Positions 12,311-23,756 of a DNA stretch of 64,000 bases are shown in pieces. The stretch's first letter is position 1, and every line of letters starts with the position of its first letter. The position numbers were made by a program, and so were the translations under genes. Location: contig NC_091260.1 of assembly GCF_042477335.2 (NCBI RefSeq), positions 45,837,001-45,901,000 on the forward strand, in the 5' to 3' direction. The notes under the pieces are model-generated. The model had not been told where the DNA came from. It did not search any database and saw only the letters and a program-made list of their open reading frames with translations. The stretch comes from Ovis canadensis (lineage: Eukaryota; Chordata; Mammalia; Artiodactyla; Bovidae).

Positions 12311-12519
12311 AAAGTGAAAGTGAAAGAAAGTGAAAGTCGCTTAATCATGTCCGACTCTTTGCAACCCCTGCCAGACTCCTCTGTCCATGGAATTCTCCAG
12401 GCCAGAATACTGGAGTGGGTAGCCGTTCCCTTCTCTAGGGGATCTTCCCAATCCAGGGATCAAACCCAGGTCTCCCACATTGCAGGCAGATTCTTTACCA
12501 TCTGAGCCACTAAGGAAGC
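12311..12519 (-). mobile_element. Bov-tA SINE with TSD
   Basis: Reverse Bov-tA from GTGAAAGTGAAAG to the head GAGCCACTAAGGAAGC. An 11-bp TSD, TATGAGCCTAT, occurs at 12300-12310 and again at 12520-12530, fixing both ends. Confidence 0.95.
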
Positions 12520-12530
12520 TATGAGCCTAT

Positions 12531-13394
12531 GGAGTGGTGTTTTTAATAATTGTCAAGGTAATTGTTATTTCCAGGAACATTATCTAGCATATAAGATGCT
12601 AGTCATGCATAGAATTAGAATTATTATTATGCAGAAAATACCTAGCTGTCTTTTATATCTCAATTTTTACCAGGAATTATGCTCCACTAAAATTAATCAG
12701 CTTAAAAAAACTAATCTATTACAGGACTGACTTTTTACTATATAATTTATCACCTAATATTTCAGAAATTATTATCATGTGTAGTTATGGATGGCAACCA
12801 AACTTATTGTGGTGATTATTTCATAATGTATAAAAATAATGAATCATTATTTTGTATACCAGAAACTAATATATCATTGTGTGTTAAGTATAACTTGATT
12901 AAAAATTATTACAAAAGCAGCACATGGACATTGTAGAAAAGTATAATTAAATAAATCCTTCACCACCAGAGACCATCACTACTTATCTTAATGTCTATAT
13001 TTCCAGACACACACACACAATATACACACTTTTGTAGTGTCACATCAATATAAAGTCGTATCTTTGTCAAACTATTTTTTCAATAAATAATCTTTACTTT
13101 CTATTTCAGTACCTTTTGTCTCTTCTAATACTTATGCTATATTCAAAATTCCCCATTTGATTAAAAATATGCTAATTGAGCCCATTTCTCAGTATTTTAA
13201 ATAAGGAAAATTATGTTTTTGTATCAATCTAAAACCTCAACTAATTTCCTAAAACATAACTCAGAGTAAATTGTCTATATATATGTATATGTATATATGT
13301 AGCAAGCTGTCATGTTAAGATATAAAATGAATAAAGTTTTCATTAAATGACTAATGTGGTTACTTCAAACAGTTTCATTGTATGCAGCAACATG
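12531..13394. other. Intergenic, nothing recognised
   Basis: AT-rich. It holds a short AC run at about 13005-13019 and a TATATG-rich tract at about 13276-13301. No gene seen. Confidence 0.5.
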
Positions 13395-13885
13395 CTGTAT
13401 TAGTCTGGCTTCTCCAGAGCAGCAGAGCCAATTGCAGATATAGATATAGCTATATAGATTTATGATATCCAATTGATGTAATATATCATATATAATTTAT
13501 TATAAGGGATTGGCTCACGTGATTATGGAGAATGAGAAGTTCCAAGATCTGCAGTTGAACCCAGAAATCTGGTGAAGACACAGGAAAGCCAATGGTGTAG
13601 TTCCTATCCAAGTCCAAGACTAAAGGCAGGAGAAGATCAATATTCTAGCTAGAAGATAGGCAGAGAGAGAAAATTCTCCTTTATTCAGCCTTTTGTTCTA
13701 TTCAAGGCTTCAGTGAAATGGATGAGGCTCACTTACATTAGAAAGGGGCCTCTATTTAACTTAGTCTATCTTCAAATCTTAATCTCATCCAGAAAATCCC
13801 TCAAAGGTACATCCCCAGAATCATGATTAACCAAATATCTGAGCAACCCTTTCAGTCAAGTTGACACATAAAATTAACTATCACA
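13395..13885. repeat. Old mammalian interspersed repeat, family uncertain
   Basis: Begins TGTATTAGTCTGGCTTCTCC and ends AGTTGACACATAAAATTAAC..TCACA. I recognise this text as a widespread mammalian repeat but cannot assign the family name with certainty. An internal AT tract around 13437-13500 looks like the variable AT-rich segment of that repeat. Confidence 0.6.
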
Positions 13886-14129
13886 CATGCCCTTTGGTGA
13901 TTCTAGCTGCACCTTTCAAAACATTAATACTTAACAATTCTATCTGGATATAACCCGTATAGAATTCCCCTCCCACATGTATGTTGTTTTGTTTAAAATG
14001 TAGTATTGAATTTGTGAGACATAAATACAATTTTTTATGTATAAATCAGCTGACAAATATATTGCAAAGACATCTATATTTTGAAGTTTGGATATCAAAG
14101 TCCAAGAGGTACTTCACCAGGGAAATGTT

Positions 14130-14690
14130 AAAGTATGCTAATACCACCCTAAAAATATGTAAACATGTGCACTAGTATACATTTGTAAGAATATTTATGG
14201 CAACAAAAATACTGTAAACACCTTAAACTCCACTTATAATAGTATGAATGAGTTCTGAAATATGCATACAATGGAACAATAAGTTACTAAGAAAATTATA
14301 TAGCCAAATGGTATAGTAAGGATGGTCTTGCAAACACAATATTGAACAAAAGAAGGAAGATAAAAATAAGTTCAAAAGTATGAGTCTTATTATTCATACT
14401 AAGTTCAAAGCAGGCTAAACCACACCATTGTTTATAGATGCACATATAGGTTGTAAAATCATAAAAGAAAACAAAGGTATGACTATCACAAAGCCAGAAT
14501 AGTGTATACTTCCAGGGTGCAGGATAGAATTATAATTAGGGAGAAGCCATGAACAAAGCGGGTGTTCTTGGATGCTGCCAAAGTTCTCTTTTTTGATTTG
14601 GGTTATACCAGTTCTTTTTTAAGTATTCATTTGACAGTACATACATATTTTATAAACTTTTCCATAAGTATATATATTTCATAATAAGAA
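14130..14690 (+). mobile_element. Old L1M 3' end, diverged
   Basis: The layout fits a Mesozoic L1 3' end: ATGGAACAATAAGTTACTAAG, then AATATTGAACAAAAGAAGG, then a closing stretch of TTGATTTGGGTTATACC. The call rests on block order rather than close identity. A 118-codon stretch on the minus strand at 14679-15035 is low-complexity and not a gene candidate. Confidence 0.5.
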
Positions 14691-15260
14691 AAGAGTTAGG
14701 GATGAATGGGAAAAGTTAGGCATTATACAGGATATACAATTGCAGGATACTGCTGGCAGGCACCAACCTCTGCCTTTTGTATCTGACCATGTGTCGATAC
14801 ATGTGTAACTGAACTGCAGAAGATAAAATAAGGACAACGAAAATAAGCCAAGACAAAAGTATTTGCAAAGGAACTTGCACTTAGAAAATGCCAAAAACAA
14901 CACTAAATGGACAAAAACTTCCATATAAATAAAAGGCTTAAAAAACAGTCTAGAGGATAAAAGAACATGATATCTCATGGAGACATAATCAACATTCATA
15001 AAATATAAGAATACTGCATTTAATAAATACTGCAATGGTCAAGAAATGAGTATACCAATGAAATTCAAAATAAGTCATTTCAATAATTAAAACAAATCAT
15101 ATCTTACACAGAGAGCAGTAAATAAGTAAATACACAATACAATAAATTATTATATGTGCTTAAACTATGGTATTGACAGAAAAAAAGACCACATAATACC
15201 TAGCCAAACTGTTAAGCCTCTAAAGAAAGTGTACAATCATTTTATGACTGTTTAAAATTC

Positions 15261-15328
15261 AGTTAAAATAATGTTTCTCGATGTTTAAAATAAATGTTAA
15301 GATAATGTTTCTCGATGCTTTGACCAGG
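15261..15328. repeat. 34-bp local tandem duplication
   Basis: AATGTTTCTCGATG occurs at 15270 and again at 15304 in similar surroundings, giving a two-copy tandem with a 34-bp period. Confidence 0.8.
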
Positions 15329-15391
15329 CTCTGGTACATAAGGCAAAAGTTCAGAAGCATTCTCCTGTGACATTTGATTTCCCATAGAGTG

Positions 15392-15405
15392 CTGCCCTCT
15401 GCCGG
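15392..15405 (-). promoter_or_regulatory. Candidate CTCF-binding motif
   Basis: CTGCCCTCTGCCGG; its complement CCGGCAGAGGGCAG agrees with the core CTCF consensus CCASYAGRKGGCRS at 13 of 14 positions. It sits in a short GC-richer patch (about 15385-15445) within AT-rich intergenic DNA. Motif match only; occupancy is unknown. Confidence 0.5.
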
Positions 15406-15734
15406 GAGAGGTGTGTCACGTCTGGTCCCACTTTCCTGTGCTGCTCAATTTTTGTAAATATTTCCCACTTTCGTTTTTGTGAATGAAATGTATTTACCTT
15501 CCTCCAAAAATGCTTCATTTGAAATTAAAGCGGTTGTAAATAAGGTAAAGATGGCTATGATATGTTATCAATTAAACTAAGAAAAAAAATTATTTTTGCA
15601 TTTACAAAGGAAATCATAAAATGGAAAAAATATGTATTATTGATTGTATTGTATTATTCAGTATAAGAAGAACTAAAATCTGAAATATTTTAAAGTAATT
15701 TTAAAAGCAGGTATTTGAAGCAAGGTATATGGGC

Positions 15735-16562
15735 AATTAAAATCATCTTAAAATTTTTCTATTTTATAGTGGAGTATATTTAACAATGTTGTGTTAGTAT
15801 CAGATGTACAGCAAAGTGATTCAATTATACATATACATATATCTATTCTTTTCAAATTCTTTTTCCATTTAGGTTATTACAGAATCCTGAGTAGAGTTCC
15901 CTGCACCATACAGTAGGATCTTGTTGGCTATCGAATTTAAATATAGCAGTGTATACATGTCAATCCCAAATACCCAATCTATCCCTTCCCCTTCATTCTT
16001 CCTCCCTGGCAACCATAAATTCATTCTCTAAGTCTATGAGTCTGTTTCTGTTTTGTAAATAAGCTCACATGTATAATTTTTTTTTAGATTCTGCATATAA
16101 GTGATATCATATGATATTTGTCTTTGACTTACTTCACTTAGTAAGTATGATAGTATCCAGGTCCATTCCTGTTACTGCAAATGGCATTATTTCAATATTT
16201 TTAATAACTAACAGTCTACTGTATATTTGTACCAAATCTTATTTATCCATTTGTCTGTTGATGGACATTTAGATTGCTTCCGTGTCTTGGCTATTGTAAA
16301 CAGTGCTGCAGTGAACATTGGGGAGCAAGTATCCTCTCAAACCATGTTTTTCTCCAAATATATGCCCTGGAATGGGATTGCTGGATCATATGATGGCTCT
16401 TTTTAGTTTCTTAAGGAAACTCCACACTGTTCTCCCCAGTGGCTGCACCAGTTTACATTCCAACCAACAGTGTAGAAGGATTCCCCTTTTTCCACACCCT
16501 TTCCAGGATTTCTTGATTGTAGACTTTTTGATGATGGTCATTCTGATAGTGTGAGGTGATAG
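15735..16562 (-). mobile_element. L1 3' end, reverse (older L1)
   Basis: Reverse complement of an L1 3' UTR and ORF2 C-terminus. Markers are GTAGGATCTTGTTGGCTATC, GCTGGATCATATGATGGCTC and the CCACACTGTTCTCC block (the W-R-F region on the coding strand). It stops at 16562, so it is 5'-truncated. Confidence 0.9.
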
Positions 16563-17688
16563 CTCATGAGCAATGAAAATTGATTTTAAAATTGCACCTT
16601 CCTAACTATTTGGTTTAAATTGCTATCACATAATTAAACATAAGAAAGAGTTTTCTTATTTCAATGATGCTGTCATCACTCAAAACCAGTTTTGAATTGT
16701 TTATATAAGATTTTCTTCAAAAGATGTTTAAAAGAAATATAAGGAAATCAGCCTAATTATTTTACATTTTTGCTAATAATACGGCTAAATTTCATCAGCA
16801 GCATTACTTAGAAACTTAATTTTGATTGCTATTCTTATTTTAGAGCAGATATGATTTTTGGAACTAAAGATTTTCCACCACCCAGGGTATTTGAAAGAAT
16901 ATGATGAATGATTCTAAGAAATTTTGAAAAAGGAATTCCAAAATATATATATGTTGAAAGGTTAAACAATCATTTATATGTAAACTGTCAGATGTCAGCT
17001 TCTGCCTAGAAAGTTGCAAGAAAAATGTCCTTTCTACCCTAACAATAGTAACAAGCCAGATAACCCATGAAATCATGGTTTATTATAAATTTGTCAAGAG
17101 AGATAAGGATGGAGAAAAATATCTCATGAATTAAAATCCAGAAAGTCACAAACCTCTCTCTGGAGGGAAGCAACCTAACAGTTTCTTTCATTCTTGCTGA
17201 AGCAGTAGAAAAGGACAAAGCCATCAGAGCAAGACGAAAGATAAGAAGATAACTGGGGGAATTTAAGAAGAAAACTGTTGAAATTTTAAGAATTTTTTGT
17301 AGACTAAGTGTGAGCTGATATGATAGTTTAGAATCTTTAGAACACAGAGTACATCCACCTACCAATACATGACAGCCTTCGCAGAGTAGTCATGAAAAAT
17401 ATTGGGGCTAGAGTAGGAATGTTAAAAGAAACTTTTGAGCGCTCAGGCTTTACAGATACAAGGCACCAGTCACCTAACTTTGGTGAAGAGGCTCAGAAAT
17501 ACTGAGAGAGAACTGAGAGAGAACTGCCCTACCAAGGACCTCCAGGTTGTACACAGAGTAAGAGCAGTGATAATCTATGACTGAGGGAGGTGCAGGGAAG
17601 CTGAAAGGGATTCTTCCTGAGGTGTTAGCATAGAAGGTTTCTTGAAGTCTGAAGGCAGCATAGGAAAAACTGAACTGAAATCTTTAGG
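16563..17688. other. Intergenic, nothing recognised
   Basis: About 1.1 kb. Minus-strand open stretches of 70 and 108 codons (16864-17076, 17039-17365) show no domain, no good codon pattern and no splice context. They are not called. Confidence 0.5.
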
Positions 17689-18216
17689 TCAGTCAGTTCA
17701 GTCAGTTCAGTCGCTCAGTCATGTCCAGCTCTTTGCGACCCCATCAAAAGCAGCACGCCAGGCCTCCCTTTCCATCACAAACTCCTGGAGTCCACCCAAA
17801 CTCATGTCCATTGAGTTGATGATGCCATCCAACCATCTCATCCTCCATCATCCCTTTCTCCTCCTGCCCTCAATCTTTCCCAGCATGAGGGTCTTTACCA
17901 ATGAGTCAGCTCTTCACATCAGGTGGCCAAAGTATTGGAACTTCAGCTTCAGCTTCAGCATCATTCCTTCCAAAGAACACCCAGGACTGATCTCCTTTAG
18001 AATGGACTGACTGGATCTCCTTGCAGTCCAAGGGACTCTCAAGAGTCTTCTCCAACACCACAGTTCAAAAGCATCAATTCTTCGGTGCTCAGCTTTCTTC
18101 ACAGTCCAACTCTTACATCCATACATGACCACTGGAAAAACTATAGCCTTGACTAGACGGACCTTTGTTGGCAAAGTAATGTCTCTGCTTTTCAATATGC
18201 GGTCTAGATTGGCCAT
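17689..18216 (-). mobile_element. BovB LINE 3' end
   Basis: Reverse BovB from the repeated CAGTTCAGTCAG tail through the coding C-terminus (100-codon open stretch 17914-18216) to the N-L-D-R-I-L-K-S-R-D-I block. 5'-truncated; fairly young in appearance. Confidence 0.95.
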
Positions 18217-18714
18217 AACTTTCCTTCTTCACTGGGTACAAAGGAATGACTGATTTTGGTTGGGAGAGAAGCAAGAGAGCCTAGAGACATCCCTCTGAGA
18301 TGTAGACAAGCAGGGTCTCAGGAAGACTGTGAGCAAAGCAGGAGAATGGAAACAAATCCTCCAGGTACTCAGGTCCCTTGTCTGGCTAAAATGAAATTCT
18401 GATCCCTTGCATTAATTTTTTGAAGCCTGTGATAAAGATAAACCTAACTAAAGAAACAGCTAAGCCGAGATCCAACTAAATCATAAATCAGATTAACTCA
18501 ATTCTTCATATTACTGGCTTGACAGAAGGAATGTGCCCTTTTCTGGGTATAAATATTATTTACTTCAGTTTCTATTGTTCTATTGTCAATATCCAAATAT
18601 AAAACAAAAATGTGACATGAAAAAAGGAAAAAACATGTGACTCACACTCAAGAGAACGAACAGTTCATTAAAATCTGATCCAAACATGGTCCAAGTGTTA
18701 GAATTACCAGAGGG
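18217..18714. other. Intergenic, nothing recognised
   Basis: About 500 bp without recognisable repeat or coding signal. Confidence 0.5.
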
Positions 18715-18975
18715 ACTTTAGAGAATAACATTGAAACATATACATTAGCATATATAAAATAGATGATCAGTGCAAGTTTGATGCATAAAGCAGGGCACCC
18801 CAAGCCAGTGTTCTGGGACAACCTAGAGGGATAGGGTGTGGAGAGGGGTTCAGGATGGGGGGGGCGGGTACACATGTATACCTATGGCCAATTTATGTTC
18901 ATGTATGGCAAAAACCATCATAATATTGTAAAGTAATCATCCTCTAATTAAAATTAATTAATAAAATAACAATGA
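18715..18975 (+). mobile_element. L1 3' UTR (ruminant type), 5'-truncated
   Basis: Forward ruminant L1 3' UTR with GCAAGTTTGATGCATAAAGC, a G-rich run at 18857-18867, ACACATGTATACCTATGGCC and a terminal AT-rich AATTAATTAATAAA stretch. Confidence 0.88.
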
Positions 18976-19329
18976 TAAATATATTAAGGAATTGCATGGA
19001 AAAGATGAATAGCATGGTGAACAGATGGGGAATTTGTTCCCTTTGTAGATGAAAACTACAAAAAGGAGCCAGATGGTAATCCTAAAAATAAAAACTAAAA
19101 TATAAGATGAAGAATTATTGATGGCCTCATTCGCATTCTGAACACATCAAAAGAATCTGTGCGTTTGAAGATAAGAGAAATTAGTCAAACTCAAAGTGAA
19201 AAAAATTAAAGGGGAAGGGATCAAAACATTCAATAACTGTGAAAAAAAATCTAATGGGCTATAATTTATGTAACTGGAGACCCAAAACAAGAAAAAGGAA
19301 CAGAGCAGAAGAAATATTGGAAAAGATAA

Positions 19330-19616
19330 TGACCAACAATTTTCCAAAACTGAGAAAAGACATCAACCCACAGACCCAAGATGTTCAGTGAAACCCAAGA
19401 ACAGTAAATTAAAAAAAAAAAAATACACCTAGGAATATCATAGTTGTACTGCTGAAATCAAGAGCATAAAATCTTGAAATGAAAAAAGATATTATTACAG
19501 ACAATGAACAATGATGAGAATGACAGTTGACTTTTTATCAGAAAACACAATGAAAGTTAAGCAATTAAATAGCACCTTTAAAGTAATTAAATAGCATCTT
19601 TAAAGTACTGATACAT
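19330..19616 (+). mobile_element. Old L1M 3' UTR, left part
   Basis: Forward Mesozoic L1 3' UTR text (CCAAGATGTTCAGTGAAACC, then CTGAAATCAAGAGC and AAAATCTTGAAA). It is interrupted by the L1 at 19633-21399 and resumes at 21416. Confidence 0.75.
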
Positions 19617-19632
19617 AAAAAAGTTAATCTAT
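19617..19632. repeat. Target-site duplication, left copy
   Basis: AAAAAAGTTAATCTAT, matching 21400-21415. The A-rich start makes the exact edge ambiguous by a few bases. Confidence 0.85.
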
Positions 19633-20710
19633 GTCTGAGAGTGTTTTGCCTATGTTCTCCTCTAGGAGTTTTATAGTTTCTGATCTTACATTTAGATCTT
19701 TAATCCATTTTGAGTTTATTTTTGTGTGCGGTGTTAGAAAGTGATCTAGTTTCATTCTTTTACAAGTGGTTGACCAGTTTTCCCAGCACCACTTGTTAAA
19801 GAGATTGTCTTTACTCCATTGTATATTCTTGCCTCCTTTGTCAAAGATAAGGTGTCCATATGTGTGTGGATTTATCTCTGGGCTTTCTATTTTGTTCCAT
19901 TGATCTATATGTCTGTCTTTGTGCCAGTACCATACTGTCTTGATGACTGTGGCTTTGTAGTAGAGCCTGAAGTCAGGCAAGTTGATTCCTCCAGTTCCAT
20001 TCTTCTTTCTCAAGATTGCTTTGGCTATTCGAGGTTTTTTGTATTTCCATACAAATCTTGAAATTATTTGTTCTAGTTCTGTGAAAAATGTGGCTGGTAG
20101 CTTGATAGGGATTGCATTGAATTTGTAAATTGCTTTGGGTAGTATACTCATTTTCACTATATTGATTCTTCCAATCCATGAACATGGTATATTTCTCCAT
20201 CTATTAGTGTCCTCTTTGATTTCTTTCATCAGTGTTTTATAGTTTTCTATATACAGGTCTTTAGTTTCTTTAGGTAGATATATTCCTAAGTATTTTATTC
20301 TTTTCGTTGCAATGGTGAATGGAATTGTTTCCTTAATTTCTTTTTCTACTTTCTCATTATTCGTGTATAGGAATGCAAGGGATTTCTGTGTGTTGATTTT
20401 ATATCCTGCAACTTTACTATATTCATTGATTAGCTCTAGTAATTTTCTGGTGGAGTCTTTAGGGTTTTCCATGTAGAGGATCATGTCATCTGCAAACAGT
20501 GAGAGTTTTACTTCTTCTTTTCCAATTTGGATTCCTTTTATTTCTTTTTCTGCTCTGATTGCTGTGGCCAAAACTTCCAGAACTATGTTGAATAGTAGCG
20601 ATGAAAGTGGACACCCTTGTCTTGTTCCTGACTTTAGGGGAAATGCTTTCAATTTTTCACCATTGAGGATAATGTTTGCTGTGGGTTTGTCATAGATAGC
20701 TTTTATTGGA
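19633..20710 (-). pseudogene. L1 ORF2 reverse transcriptase fragment, inverted
   Basis: A minus-strand open stretch (19624-20742, 372 codons) encodes the L1 reverse transcriptase core and following thumb/linker region. The [10 protein letters not shown] block is followed by the catalytic FADD at 20485-20496 and then [20 protein letters not shown]. The first dozen codons come from the adjoining forward segment and the stop from the TSD, so the open frame is a by-product of the inversion. There is no promoter, ORF1 or endonuclease domain. It is an uninterrupted but truncated enzyme fragment, not a host gene. Confidence 0.92.
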
Positions 20711-21399
20711 GAACGGTGTGGAGATTCCTTAAAAAATTGCAAATAGAACTACCTTATGACCCAGCAATCCCACTTCTGGGCATACACACCGAGGAAACCA
20801 GAATTGAAAGAGACACCTGTACCCCAATGTTCATTGCAGCACTGTTTATAATAGCCAGGACATGGAAACAACCTAGATGTCCATCAGCAGATGAATGGAT
20901 AAGAAAGCTGTGGTACATATACACAATGGAGTATTACTCAGCCGTTAAAAAGAATTCATTTGAATCAGTTCTGATGAGATGGATGAAACTGGAGCCGATT
21001 ATACAGAGTGAAGTAAGCCAGAAAGAAAAACACCAATACAGTATACTAACACATATATATGGAATTTAGGAAGATGGCAATGACGACCCTGTATGCAAGA
21101 CAGGGAAAGAGACACAGATGTGTATAACGGACTTTTGGACTCAGAGGGAGAGGGAGAGGGTGGGATGATTTGGGAGAATGACATTCTAACATGTATACTA
21201 TCATGTGAATTGAATCGCCAGTCTATGTCTGACGCAGGATGCAGCATGCTTGGGGCTGGTGCATGGGGATGACCCAGAAAGTTGTTATGGGAAGGGAGGT
21301 GGGAGGGGGGCTCATGTTTGGGAATGCATGTAAGAATTAAAGATTTTAAAATTAAAAAAATAAATAAATAAATAAATAAATAAAAATTTTCAAAAAAAA
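20711..21399 (+). mobile_element. L1 ORF2 C-terminus and 3' UTR, forward
   Basis: Starts at the R-T-V-W-R-F-L block. It carries the final ORF2 residues to 21069, then the G-rich 3' UTR (GAGAGGGAGAGGGTGGG at about 21147) and a TAAATAAATAAA tail followed by A's. Confidence 0.92.
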
Positions 21400-21415
21400 A
21401 AAAAAGTTAATCTAT
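21400..21415. repeat. Target-site duplication, right copy
   Basis: AAAAAAGTTAATCTAT after the poly(A); partner of 19617-19632. Confidence 0.85.
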
Positions 21416-21545
21416 AATTTTTATCCAGTAAAAATATCCTTTTAATATGAAGTCAAAATAGAGCCATTTGAAAGCAGGAAAAAGCTAAGAGGATTCATCA
21501 AATCTCTGGCAGATCTGTACTATAAGAAATATTAAATACTCACTA
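21416..21545 (+). mobile_element. Old L1M 3' UTR, right part
   Basis: Continuation of 19330-19616: CCAGTAAAAATATCC followed by GCAGATCTGTACTATAAG, the usual close of this 3' UTR. Confidence 0.7.
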
Positions 21546-22727
21546 ATGTTGGCTTTTTTCAGTCATTCTTATGTTCATCATTCATATAGTTTCATTACTA
21601 TGTCTTCAAGTTCCATAATCATTTCTTCCCCAGTGTCTAAAGTGTCTATTTCATCATTAATCCCAATAGTATGTTTTTCATCTGCAGTTTTCATCTCTGG
21701 AAGTCTAACTTGAGTTTTTTTTTTTTTTTTTAACATTTTCTGTCTTTACTTAACATGTGCAACATTTACTCCAGATTCTTAAACTTAGAAATATAGCAAT
21801 TGTTTAATGTTCTTGTTTATTAATTCTATCTTCTGTGTCCCATTTAGATTGGTTTTGATTATTTTTCTCCTTCTTATGGGTCATATACCTTGCTCTGTGC
21901 ATACTGATAATTTTGATTGGACATTACTAATTTGATCTTGTTGGATGCTGTGTATTTTTGAATTCCTTTATATATTCTTGAGCTTTATTCTGTGATGTTA
22001 TTATTTAGGAACAGTTTGAGCCATTCAGGTCTAGTTTATAAGCACTGTTAGGAGGAAACAGCAGCATTTAGTTTAGGAATGATTCTGCTACTGCTGGGGC
22101 AAAACACTTCTGAGTACTCTATCCAAATCTGATAAATTATGAAGTTTTCCATTTGGCTGGCTCCCTCTGTAAACACTGAGTATTACTTCCTCTAATTCCT
22201 TCTACATAAAGCAGTTTTCTCACCTTCATACGGTGACCAGTAGTCAACTGAAGACACATGGAGGATTTTGCAGATCTCCAGAGAGCTCTCTCCCTGTCTC
22301 TGAACAGCTTTTTCCTGTCATATTCTTCCCTATGAACTCTCAGTTCTTGGTGAGATTCCTAGCTTCATCTTCTCAGTTTAGGAAGACCATCACACTTTAT
22401 CTGGACTCTTTCTCTCTTGTGGCTTGGAAAATCTGAGGGTAATAAGCTGGACAATTTAGGTTTCATCTTATCTATTCAAATAGTGAATGGAATCTCATCC
22501 CTTTATTGCCTAATGTTCAACACCTTCAAAAACTTTTTCATATATTTTATTCAGTTTCTTGTTGTTTATTCAGGAATATAAACTTTGTTTCCCTGAATTT
22601 ACTATCTTGATTAGAAATTCTTGTATCATGCTTCTTAAAAACAATTTAAACCTATATAGTCCGCACATTATCACTGAAATGCTGGCTTTTCTCTTTCAGA
22701 TTCACTCAAGTAGGATTCTCTAGGTGT
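21546..22727. other. Intergenic, nothing recognised
   Basis: About 1.2 kb with a T16-type homopolymer near 21716-21731. No gene or nameable repeat. Confidence 0.5.
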
Positions 22728-23296
22728 TGTTCAGTTCAGTTCAGTTCAGTTCAGTTACTCAGTTGCGTCAGACTCTTTGCAACCCCATGAATCACAGCAC
22801 GCCAGGTTTCCCTGTACCTCACCATCTCCCAGAGTTCACTCAAGCTCACATTCATCGAGTCGGTGATGCCATGCAGCCATCTCATCCTCTGTCATCCCCT
22901 TCTCCTCCTGCCCCCAATCCCTCCCAGCATCAGAGTCTTTTCCAATGAGTCAACTCTTCGCATGAGGTGGCCAAAGTACTGGAGTTTCAGCTTTAGCATC
23001 ATCCCTTCCAAAGAACACCCAGGGCTGATCTCCTCTAGAATGGACTGGTTGGATCTCCTTGCAGTCCAAAGGACTCTCAAGAGTCTTCTCCAACACCACA
23101 GTTCAAAAGCCTCAATTCTTCAGTGCTCAGCTTTCTTCACAGTCCAACTTTCACATCCATACATGGCCACTGGAAAAACCATAGCCTGGACTAAACAGAC
23201 ATTTGTTGGCAAAGTAATGTCTCTGCTTTTGAATATGCTATCTAGGTTGTTCATACCTTTTCTTCCAAGGAGTAAATGTCTTTTAATTTCATGGCT
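22728..23296 (-). mobile_element. BovB LINE 3' end
   Basis: Reverse BovB from a run of CAGTT units (22735-22755) to the [16 protein letters not shown] block on the coding strand. Little diverged. Minus-strand open stretches 22892-23080 and 23120-23302. Confidence 0.95.
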
Positions 23297-23304
23297 TAAC
23301 ATAG

Positions 23305-23555
23305 GGACTTCCCTGGTGGTCCAATGATTGAGAATCCATATTCCACTGCATGCAATGGGGGTTCAATCCCTGGTGTGGGAACTAAGATCACATATGACAT
23401 AGAACAACTAAGCCCTTGCACCACAACTAGAGAAGTCCATTTGATGCAACTACTGAACCTGTGCACTCTATGGCCCATATTCTGCAACAAGAAGCCTGCA
23501 CCATAACTAGAGAAAGCCCACCTGCCACAACAAAGACCCAGTGCAGGAAAAAAAA
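23305..23555 (+). mobile_element. CHR-type tRNA-derived SINE
   Basis: Begins GGGACTTCCCTGGTGGTCC, has repeated CAACTA..GAAGCC(T/C) units typical of artiodactyl CHR SINEs, and ends in an A-run at 23549. It sits immediately after the BovB end. Confidence 0.9.
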
Positions 23556-23756
23556 AAGTATTCCCTGTAATCACTTTCTGCTACACAGAGGGAGTAACAG
23601 GATGTATAAAAACCCTTTTAGTTGTCAAAAACTTTGCAAATTTTCAAACTGCTTTATCTAGATAATGTACCTTAGTCAATTTACTCTGGAATTTCTCCAG
23701 AAGTGAAGAAACATAAACACATACAGCTCACACCACACATTTGTCCATTTTATCAT

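Larger units (their letters stand above)
19633..21399 (+). mobile_element. L1 with inverted ORF2 segment (twin priming)
   Basis: Ruminant-type L1. Its 3' portion (about 20711-21399) runs forward from the ORF2 C-terminus through the 3' UTR to a TAAA-rich poly(A). Its 5' portion (19633 to about 20710) is inverted. A 16-bp TSD encloses both. About 170 codons of ORF2 between the two segments are missing, so the inversion came with a deletion. It has the cleanest coding sequence of any retrotransposon in the window. Confidence 0.93.

Noticed and set aside
19624-20742. 372-codon minus-strand frame as a host gene
   Set aside because: It is L1 reverse transcriptase inside a twin-primed insertion. 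Its start and stop derive from neighbouring segment and TSD.
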